Positions 1 to 5,726 of a stretch of DNA of 7,793 nt are shown piece after piece. Every line of letters starts with the position of its first letter. The first letter of the stretch is position 1. The DNA is taken from the NCBI GenBank assembly GCA_013335275.1, contig JAAXVX010000060.1, positions 1 through 7,793 of the forward strand, written 5' to 3'. This DNA comes from Bacteroidales bacterium (lineage in GTDB: Bacteria > Bacteroidota > Bacteroidia > Bacteroidales > UBA932). The notes under the pieces were generated by a model, which worked only from the letters and a program-made list of their open reading frames with translations, did not search any database and had not been told where the DNA came from. The translations under genes were made by a program, and so were the position numbers.

Positions 1-1483
1 TGTGTATTGTTGCCTTCATACTTCTTGATAGTGAGTCAAAAAAGTGGCGGAACATATCCGACTCTATACCTCCAATAAATGGAGCAGAAAATTTCAAATC
101 CCACATTAGAAAAGATCTTCCTCCGGCATCAATGAGAACTTCGGCCTTTGATTCATCCATGGGCAATGCAAAACCATATCTGTCATTAATTTCCCCATTT
201 GAGAAAGCTTCGTAAAGTGCTTCTCCAAGAACAATTGCCGTGTCCTCAATTATATGGTGAGCGTCTACTTCAATATCTCCAGAGACATCTATATCCATGG
301 TAAATCCGGCGTGAAGTGCTATCTGCTCAAGCATGTGATCAAAAAACATGATTCCTGTTGAGACAGAGGTGACCATATTCCCGAAAAGATCTATTTTAAC
401 AGAAACACTGGTCTCCTTAGTATCTCTTTTCTTCTCAATTAAAGGAGAGATAAGACCCTGAGATTCACCGTTAATTATAGCAAGCAGTAAATCGTTCTCA
501 CTCCTTTTTCCAACAGTAATACGTAATGTTTCACTGCAACCATATTGAGAATTCCTTTCCCTAACGATAATGCCTTTTCCTTTCAACCGGTTAAAGACTT
601 TTAAAGAATCAGAAAATTTTACCAGCAAAAAATTGGCAGAGCTGGGGTATACTTTTTTAACGCATTTTACCGACATAAGTGAATTAGATAGCCTTTCCCT
701 CTCCCCAATTATAGTTTCCGTATTTTTGCTATTTCCGTTTATAATCAATCTAATTGCACGCTCCTGACTAAAAGAATTAATATTATAAGGATATTTTACC
801 TTATCCATATATGAGATTATCTCTTTTCCTGAGAATGCAAAACCAACCCTTAATGCCGCCATACCCCAAGATTTTGAAAGAGTTTGCAACACAACAAGGT
901 TTTTAAATTCACTAATTTTTGAAACAAATCCACTGTCTTCGGAAAAGTCTATATATGCTTCATCTATGACTACTACTCCTTTAAAGTTTTTAATGACCTC
1001 TAAAACATCTCTTTTGTTCAATAAATTTCCAGTTGGATTGTTTGGAGAACATAAAAAAACAAGTTTTGAGTTTGAATCGGCTGCCGAAAGCAGTTTGCCG
1101 GCGTCTAAAGAAAAATCCTCATTAAGAGCAACCTCCCTGTATTCCACATCATTTACAGCAGCTGCAACTTTATACATTCCATATGTGGGCAATACAGAGA
1201 TAATATTATCTGTCCCGGGAATACAAAAAACTCTGATTAGAATATCTATTGCCTCATCGCTGCCATTCCCCGCAAAAATATTCTCCTCCAAAACATTTTT
1301 AATTTTCGAAATTACTCTCTTAAGCTTCTTTTGTCTTGGATCGGGATATCTGTTATATCCATTGTTATAAGGAGATTCATTTGCGTCAAGGAAAATCCCG
1401 CTTGTCGCCTCGGCTTCGTCTCTGGCAGTTGAATATGCCGACATTAATTTGATATTGTCTCTCACTAAAGTATTAATATCCAT
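1..1483 (-). CDS. hisCB: HisC-HisB fusion: histidinol-phosphate aminotransferase joined to imidazoleglycerol-phosphate dehydratase (3' end missing)
   Basis: I translated this frame by hand from ATG 1483; it stays open for 494 codons to the window edge. Residues about 1-338 are a PLP-dependent HisC: ANESPY (34-39), SPNNPTG (146-152), DEAYIDF (174-180), the PLP-lysine motif TLSKSWGMAALRVGF with Lys204, and LRITVG (320-325). After a short linker (about 339-351), residues 352-494 are a HisB dehydratase: KETSVSVKIDLFG, STGIMFFDHMLEQ, metal-binding HHxxED (409-414), and RHFFDSL near the edge. Roughly 50 dehydratase residues lie beyond base 1. HisC transaminates imidazole acetol-phosphate; HisB dehydrates imidazoleglycerol-phosphate, the step just before. 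No ATG, GTG or TTG codon lies in frame between the HisC core and the start of the dehydratase, so one polypeptide is likely. The usual N-terminal HAD phosphatase of bifunctional HisB is missing. The start overlaps the hisD end by 11 nt, suggesting translational coupling. Confidence 0.9.
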   Translation of the reverse strand, partial: MDINTLVRDNIKLMSAYSTARDEAEATSGIFLDANESPYNNGYNRYPDPRQKKLKRVISKIKNVLEENIFAGNGSDEAIDILIRVFCIPGTDNIISVLPTYGMYKVAAAVNDVEYREVALNEDFSLDAGKLLSAADSNSKLVFLCSPNNPTGNLLNKRDVLEVIKNFKGVVVIDEAYIDFSEDSGFVSKISEFKNLVVLQTLSKSWGMAALRVGFAFSGKEIISYMDKVKYPYNINSFSQERAIRLIINGNSKNTETIIGERERLSNSLMSVKCVKKVYPSSANFLLVKFSDSLKVFNRLKGKGIIVRERNSQYGCSETLRITVGKRSENDLLLAIINGESQGLISPLIEKKRDTKETSVSVKIDLFGNMVTSVSTGIMFFDHMLEQIALHAGFTMDIDVSGDIEVDAHHIIEDTAIVLGEALYEAFSNGEINDRYGFALPMDESKAEVLIDAGGRSFLMWDLKFSAPFIGGIESDMFRHFFDSLSRSMKATIH

Positions 1484-2762
1484 TTTTTTGCTCCTCCATT
1501 CTTACTGTTACTGCATTTCTATGCGCTTCCAAACCCTCAGCAGATGCCATTATCTCAATAGCCTGACTAAGATTACCAATACCCTCCCGGGTAATTTCCT
1601 GATATGATATAGTATGAGTAAAACTGTCCAAAGAGAGTCCTCCCTGAGACTTTGCCCATCCTCCTGTGGGAAGAGTGTGATTGGATCCTGATGCATAATC
1701 TCCGGCACTTTCCGGAGAATAGTTACCTATGAAGATGCTTCCTGCGGCTTCAATTTTATTGGCAATGCCCCAGGGATCAACGGTGCTGATAATTAAGTGC
1801 TCCGGCGCATAAATATTAGCGAATTCTATCATATTTTCTCGCTTTTTCAAGATAATAGATATGCTTTTTTCCAGTGTTCCTGCAATCTCTTTTTGCCTGT
1901 TTAGTTTTGCAGATTGTTTTTCTATCTCATTAATACATTTTTCTGCAACTGTAGGACATGACGCTACAAGAAATACCTGTGAGTCTGTGCCATGTTCTGC
2001 CTGCGATAGCAAATCTGCGGCAACAAATACCGGACTTGCTGTCTCATCGGCAATAACCATTAATTCGGATGGACCGGCAAACATATCAACCGCAACGTCT
2101 TTACATATAGCTTGTTTTGCAAATGCAACAAAGCTGTTCCCCGGACCAAAAATTTTATCAACTTTATTTATGCTCTCTGTTCCGTATGCCATTGCTCCAA
2201 TCGCCTGAGCACCGCCAATTGTATAAATCTCCTTTATTCCAAGATAATCGGCAGCAAATAATATCGCAGGATTTATCTCCCCCAGCTTATTCGGAGGAGT
2301 AAATAAAACAATCTCTTTACAACCGGCAACCTTTGCCGGTATTCCAAGCATAAGAACCGTAGAAAAAAGAGGTGCAGAGCCTCCGGGAACATAGAGTCCA
2401 ACTCGCGTTAAAGGCAAACGTCGTTGTATACATCTTACTCCGGGGGAAGTTATTACATCAACATCCGGGACTATTTGCGCTTTGTGAAATTTTTCAATAT
2501 TCGATGCCGCAAGTGATATGGCCTCTTTTAGTTTTTCATCCAAAAACCGGCCGCTCTCCTTTATTGTTTTTATGTTAACTCCGAAGCTGTTCAGTTTAGC
2601 TCCGTCTAACACTTTTGTATAAAAAAAGAGAGCTTCATTTCCTCTTTTTTTCACGTCTTCAAGAATACTGTTTACAGTTTCCTGTACCATTTTTTCATTT
2701 TTCTCCGGTCTTCTGGCTATTTCATTCCACAAGTCCCTCGCAGGTTCGATATAGATTTTCAT
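1473..2762 (-). CDS. hisD: histidinol dehydrogenase
   Basis: Cytoplasmic zinc enzyme that oxidises L-histidinol to L-histidine in two NAD-dependent steps, the last reactions of the pathway. The 429-residue length is normal for HisD. The expected catalytic and zinc residues are all visible: Gln254 and His257 in LLSQAEHGTDSQ, Glu321-His322 in NIYAPEHLI, Asp355 in SAGDYASGSNHTLPTGG, and His414 in GLEAHRNAV. They are each offset by five from the E. coli positions 259, 262, 326/327, 360 and 419. The glycine-rich VGLYVPGGSAP (121-131) and FGPGNSFV (205-212) segments are also typical. ATG 2762 shares its A with the hisG stop (TAATG), and the 3' end overlaps hisCB by 11 nt. The gene therefore sits in a tightly coupled operon and appears intact. 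Confidence 0.97.
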   Translation of the reverse strand: MKIYIEPARDLWNEIARRPEKNEKMVQETVNSILEDVKKRGNEALFFYTKVLDGAKLNSFGVNIKTIKESGRFLDEKLKEAISLAASNIEKFHKAQIVPDVDVITSPGVRCIQRRLPLTRVGLYVPGGSAPLFSTVLMLGIPAKVAGCKEIVLFTPPNKLGEINPAILFAADYLGIKEIYTIGGAQAIGAMAYGTESINKVDKIFGPGNSFVAFAKQAICKDVAVDMFAGPSELMVIADETASPVFVAADLLSQAEHGTDSQVFLVASCPTVAEKCINEIEKQSAKLNRQKEIAGTLEKSISIILKKRENMIEFANIYAPEHLIISTVDPWGIANKIEAAGSIFIGNYSPESAGDYASGSNHTLPTGGWAKSQGGLSLDSFTHTISYQEITREGIGNLSQAIEIMASAEGLEAHRNAVTVRMEEQKNGY

Positions 2763-3613
2763 TACGGCATCATTTTATCAAGTGACAACACTAATATTCC
2801 CTCCGCTCCCAAGGCTTTTAAACTCTCCAGCTTTGGCCACAGCTGACTCTCATTTACAACTACATGCATTGAACACCAGCCGGGTTGTACAAGAGGCAGA
2901 ATCGTAGGGCTTCTCATTCCGGGAATAATGATTGTTGCATCATCTACCATTGAGAGTGGAATATTCATAAGCAAATACTTCATCCCTTTGCTTCTTTCAA
3001 CGGCCTCAAACCGAGAAATAAGCTGATTTACAAGCACTCTCTTTTCAGCATCAATCCCTTTGTTAATAATAAGAACTGCTTCTGAAGAAAATACCTTTTC
3101 CACCTCTTTTAACCCGTTTGTAATTAGTGTCCCTCCTGTACTAACAATATCAAAAATTGCATCGGCCATTCCAACAGATGGGGCAACTTCAACCGAACCA
3201 GCTATTTTGTGAATTTGCGCAGAGACTCCCTTAGAAAAAAAATAATCTTTAAGAATTTCCGGATATGATGTTGCTACACGTTTGCCATTGAAAGAAGCTA
3301 CCCCTTCATACTCTTCCGATTTTGGAATAGCTAGGGATAACCGGCATCTTCCAAAACCCAGTTTATGTATAATCTCAACATCGGCACCCTTTTCAACCAC
3401 TTCATTCAATCCCACAATCCCAATATCCGCGACTCCCATTTCAACGGCTCCGGGGATATCATCATCCCTCAGATATAGAATCTCCAATGGAAAATCCTCA
3501 CATCTGGTCAATAATTTTCTTTTTCCTTTCTCAATACTAAGCCCCGATTCCAATAAAATCCCGGTACTTTCTTCGTTTAATCGGCCTTTTGCCTGAATTG
3601 CCAGTCTTATCAT
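2762..3613 (-). CDS. hisG: ATP phosphoribosyltransferase, long form
   Basis: Catalyses the first committed step of histidine synthesis: ATP plus PRPP gives N1-phosphoribosyl-ATP. The 283-residue length is that of the long HisG form, which carries its own C-terminal regulatory domain and needs no HisZ partner. The N-terminus (IRLAIQAKGRL) is typical and supports ATG 3613. The PRPP loop is at 151-163 (DAIFDIVSTGGTL), inside the family signature that begins at Glu142. The ACT-like regulatory domain spans about 206-283 and includes KYLLMNIP, PGMRSPTILPL and LKALGAEGILVL; in the family it binds histidine for feedback inhibition. No clear Shine-Dalgarno is seen, as is common in Bacteroidota. The T-tract of the attenuator ends only 12 nt before the start codon. 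This is the first structural gene of the operon. Confidence 0.97.
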   Translation of the reverse strand: MIRLAIQAKGRLNEESTGILLESGLSIEKGKRKLLTRCEDFPLEILYLRDDDIPGAVEMGVADIGIVGLNEVVEKGADVEIIHKLGFGRCRLSLAIPKSEEYEGVASFNGKRVATSYPEILKDYFFSKGVSAQIHKIAGSVEVAPSVGMADAIFDIVSTGGTLITNGLKEVEKVFSSEAVLIINKGIDAEKRVLVNQLISRFEAVERSKGMKYLLMNIPLSMVDDATIIIPGMRSPTILPLVQPGWCSMHVVVNESQLWPKLESLKALGAEGILVLSLDKMMP

Positions 3614-3625
3614 AACTTTTTGGAT

Positions 3626-3660
3626 AAAAAAAAGGGCCTACCGCAATGGTAAGCCCCTTT
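3626..3660 (-). terminator. his attenuator: intrinsic terminator ahead of hisG
   Basis: On the minus strand, AAAGGGGCTTACC (3660-3648) pairs with GGTAGGCCCTTTT (3642-3630) around the 5-nt loop ATTGC. That gives 13 pairs with two G-U wobbles. The 3' side is a run of eight T (3633-3626), four of them in the stem. It lies between the leader peptide stop (3686) and the hisG start (3613), so it can only act as a conditional terminator of the his operon or as a stop for transcripts arriving from ccsA. Confidence 0.93.
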
Positions 3661-3762
3661 AAGGTTTAATTATATATATTTATTCTTATCTCATATATAC
3701 AAATAGCCTCTCAAGCCTACCGTTAAACTGCAGGTGATGATGATGGAGTAAATTGCTATTTG
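3648..3762 (-). promoter_or_regulatory. his leader RNA: alternative protector and antiterminator pairings
   Basis: Three mutually exclusive pairings can be drawn. First, the leader segment GGTAGGCTT (3721-3713) repeats the terminator's 3' arm and can pair with the terminator's 5' arm (GGGGCTTACC, 3657-3648) as an antiterminator of about 9 pairs, three of them G-U. Second, CCTGC (3734-3730), which starts at the last base of the final His codon, can pair with GTAGG (3720-3716) and hide that segment. Third, CAAATAGC (3762-3755) is a perfect complement of GCTATTTG (3707-3700) and closes a larger protector stem, possibly extended by CTC/GAG. A ribosome stalled on the His codons would cover CCTGC and leave GGTAGGC free, favouring readthrough into hisG. 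Pairings are read by eye; energies were not computed. Confidence 0.75.
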
Positions 3763-3775
3763 AATAATTGAACAT
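3686..3775 (-). CDS. hisL: his operon leader peptide (29 codons, four consecutive His)
   Basis: This short reading frame starts at ATG 3775, the first start codon after the predicted transcription start. It encodes 29 residues and ends with TAA at 3688-3686. It begins MFNYSNSNLL; residues 11-14 are His-His-His-His (CAT CAT CAT CAC, 3745-3734); it ends LFVYMR. A His run in a tiny frame directly ahead of a terminator and hisG is the hallmark of a his attenuation leader. Its translation, not the peptide itself, is the likely function: ribosomes should stall at the His codons when charged His-tRNA is scarce. It differs in sequence from the enterobacterial HisL, so the symbol is given by position and role. 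No strong ribosome binding site is visible; GGGA lies very close to the start. Confidence 0.9.
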   Translation of the reverse strand: MFNYSNSNLLHHHHLQFNGRLERLFVYMR

Positions 3776-3792
3776 GTTCCCGATTTGTGCTG

Positions 3793-3825
3793 CAAATGTA
3801 GCAGAAAAAATAACTCTAAAACAAA
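3793..3825 (-). promoter_or_regulatory. his operon promoter, Bacteroidota type
   Basis: On the minus strand TACATTTG (3800-3793) matches the Bacteroidota -7 consensus TAnnTTTG exactly. A TTTG (3825-3822) lies 21 nt upstream as the -33 element. Transcription would start near 3788-3785, about 10-13 nt before the leader peptide ATG, giving a leader RNA of roughly 175 nt before hisG. The -33 box begins 6 nt past the ccsA stop codon. Confidence 0.75.
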
Positions 3826-3831
3826 ATTAAT

Positions 3832-4605
3832 TTAATAAACATGAATGCTACCCTGTGCTGCAGGAAGATAGCTTACTCCCAGCCAGGTTATTAACAAAAG
3901 AATAAAAGCCAGAGGAAGTATCCACAATGATTTTTTTCCGGAGATGCCTGCTTTAGGAGCATGTATGTACAGCATATATGAAGCAGCTGTGATAAACGCC
4001 CAAACCTCTTTCGGATCCCATGTCCAGTAATCTCCCCAAGCCTCTTTTGCCCATACTGCTCCCATCAGCATTCCTGCAATGAGAAAACCTAGGCCAATAT
4101 ATACCAGATTATCAATCAATTCAAAATAACCCATACGCTTCTCCGTTCCCTTATACAGCACGATGACAGCACCAATTGTAGCAGCTCCCAGCATCGCATA
4201 GGAAAGAATATAAACGGTAACATGAGGCACAAACCAGATACTTTGAAGCGCAGGCATAAGATTAGTTGTGTGTATTTCCGGCTTAATGAGATTTATGATT
4301 ATAAAAACCGTAGACACAGCAACACTGTATGCCATTAACCATTTATACCTCCAGCGCCTGTATGTGACATAACCTACCAGAACAAGGAAAAAAGAATACA
4401 ACAACCTGGTTTCGCCCATCGTTTTCATTGGCGGGTGGCCCAGTGACTGCCACAAAGCCACAATGAAACCGGCGAATACAAGTAACCCTGTTATTATCAG
4501 AGCATCTCCCAGCCATTTTGATTTAGATTTGTATAGGGCCAAAACCCCTGTATACCAGAAAACAATAGATATTAATGCAAAGAATATAAATTCATTCCAG
4601 TTCAT
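3832..4605 (-). CDS. ccsA: CcsA, membrane haem-handling subunit of system II cytochrome c synthase
   Basis: Polytopic membrane protein that carries haem across the membrane and, with ResB/CcsB, attaches it to apocytochrome CxxCH sites. From ATG 4605 it has 257 residues and several hydrophobic helices. The WWD haem-binding signature is clear at 185-202 (WAKEAWGDYWTWDPKEVW). The flanking histidines expected to bind haem are His128 (FVPHVTVYILSYA) and His255 near the C-terminus. A longer reading from TTG 4623 adds six residues. ATG 4605 is preferred because AGGAGG lies 6 nt upstream and the ATG overlaps the resB stop as ATGA. The position after nrfHA and resB suggests it matures the Nrf cytochromes, possibly including the unusual CxxCK site as NrfI does in Wolinella. 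It could also serve other c-type cytochromes. Confidence 0.92.
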   Translation of the reverse strand: MNWNEFIFFALISIVFWYTGVLALYKSKSKWLGDALIITGLLVFAGFIVALWQSLGHPPMKTMGETRLLYSFFLVLVGYVTYRRWRYKWLMAYSVAVSTVFIIINLIKPEIHTTNLMPALQSIWFVPHVTVYILSYAMLGAATIGAVIVLYKGTEKRMGYFELIDNLVYIGLGFLIAGMLMGAVWAKEAWGDYWTWDPKEVWAFITAASYMLYIHAPKAGISGKKSLWILPLAFILLLITWLGVSYLPAAQGSIHVY

Positions 4606-5726
4606 TTTCTTCCTCCTTTCCAAAAAAGTGTAACAGCACCGGCCATCACCATAATTATTCCGATATATACAGGAATTAACCAGGGATCACGGACCAATTC
4701 AAAAACTGAATATTCCGAATCTCTTCCCATGTTTGAGTCGTATGAATACTGATAAATTTTCCAGCTGCCTGCTGTCAGAGGGTCATTAACTTCAATTATT
4801 CCGCTTTTTTTCAAACCTCTTTTTGTAAAAACCTCAACCTTTGAACTGAACCTCTTCGGCTCGGGATAGGTCATTGCAAAACAATAAATATCAGACACAT
4901 CAAGGGTTTTAAACGACTGAAAATAATTACCGCAGCTTATCCAGCCGGCAAGAGTCCCGCCGTCATTTTTGTTTTTTGCAATAATATAGGCCGCAGGAGC
5001 AACCCCTGGCCTGTCTTTTATCGAATCAACTTTTACCGACCACTCTCCGATATTACCCGAACTGCCTTCAAAAGACTCCATCAATGACGGTTTTCCAGCA
5101 GGAAATGTTTCCCCGTTTCTCTTGTCTATGATTGCAATTTTAGGAGGATACATATCCATTGAGAAATCCTCAAGTGAAATTGCAACAGGCAAATCCGTTA
5201 ACTCGCCGGTCTTAGTGTTTTCTCCTCTCCATTCAACCTTGCCTTCATATACTCTCATAAAATATCTCTGCAAATCTGCAGATCCGAGCCCGGCTGAAAA
5301 CAGAAAAATAAAGAGTCCTATGTGATTAAGGTAAAATCCGTAATCCTTCCATTTGAATTGTCTTATTCTTTTCCCAATGACCAGGATTATATTTATCAGA
5401 ATTAACAGGTAGGTGAGTACAAATGGCCATGAGGTTTTAACCCCGTTATTTGCTACTATGCCCATATACAGACACATCAGCGTTATTATAGCCAACAGAC
5501 AGAGTGATACCTTTGCAGACCCGAACCGGCCGGTTGCACCGGATGGTTTTACCAGCAAAAGCAGTAACATAACCGCGAGCACAATAACGTTTACCGGAAA
5601 TGATATGATTGAATAATCGAACGGACCTGCAGCAATTTGCAGGGCAAAACCGGCAATTACGATGGCAATTATTATGATTCGTTCGTTTATAAAAGTTTTT
5701 TGCCCGCTTTTGCTTTCTCTATCCAT
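4602..5726 (-). CDS. resB: ResB/CcsB-family cytochrome c biogenesis protein
   Basis: Partner of CcsA in system II cytochrome c maturation; the family holds the apocytochrome and helps deliver reduced haem. The 374 residues show about five N-terminal membrane segments (near 16-34, 41-59, 73-91, 100-118 and 130-148), a large outside domain (about 150-345) and one C-terminal segment (about 349-369). Typical family elements are the HIGLFIFLFSAGL segment, VNDPLTAGSWKIYQYSYD (313-330), and RDPWLIPVYIGII leading into the last helix. The protein is somewhat shorter than many ResB proteins. Its start overlaps the nrfA end by 40 nt. The next in-frame ATG codes for Met53 and would remove the first helix and most of the second, so ATG 5726 is preferred. 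The stop overlaps ccsA by 4 nt, indicating coupled expression of the two subunits. Confidence 0.85.
   Translation of the reverse strand: MDRESKSGQKTFINERIIIIAIVIAGFALQIAAGPFDYSIISFPVNVIVLAVMLLLLLVKPSGATGRFGSAKVSLCLLAIITLMCLYMGIVANNGVKTSWPFVLTYLLILINIILVIGKRIRQFKWKDYGFYLNHIGLFIFLFSAGLGSADLQRYFMRVYEGKVEWRGENTKTGELTDLPVAISLEDFSMDMYPPKIAIIDKRNGETFPAGKPSLMESFEGSSGNIGEWSVKVDSIKDRPGVAPAAYIIAKNKNDGGTLAGWISCGNYFQSFKTLDVSDIYCFAMTYPEPKRFSSKVEVFTKRGLKKSGIIEVNDPLTAGSWKIYQYSYDSNMGRDSEYSVFELVRDPWLIPVYIGIIMVMAGAVTLFWKGGRK
4612..4617 (-). promoter_or_regulatory. ribosome binding site that fixes the ccsA start
   Basis: A perfect AGGAGG lies 6 nt before ATG 4605 on the minus strand, inside the last codons of resB. 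Strong Shine-Dalgarno sequences are uncommon in Bacteroidota, so this one stands out. It argues against the TTG at 4623, which lies upstream of it. Confidence 0.7.

Noticed and set aside
966..1370. 134-codon plus-strand frame in the hisC region
   Set aside because: Antisense to the HisC domain, which has clear PLP-enzyme motifs on the minus strand; the plus-strand product is low-complexity Ser/Leu/Phe with no recognisable domain.
1861..2578. Three plus-strand frames opposite hisD
   Set aside because: They overlap an intact hisD with all catalytic residues and show no domain or start signal of their own.
3734..3745. CAT CAT CAT CAC as a simple trinucleotide repeat or cloning-tag remnant
   Set aside because: The run is in a short frame with its own promoter, followed by a matched terminator and hisG, and no vector-like sequence surrounds it.
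4606..4623. Upstream TTG start for ccsA giving six extra residues
   Set aside because: The added residues are read from the Shine-Dalgarno sequence itself; ATG 4605 has a good spacer and an ATGA overlap with resB.
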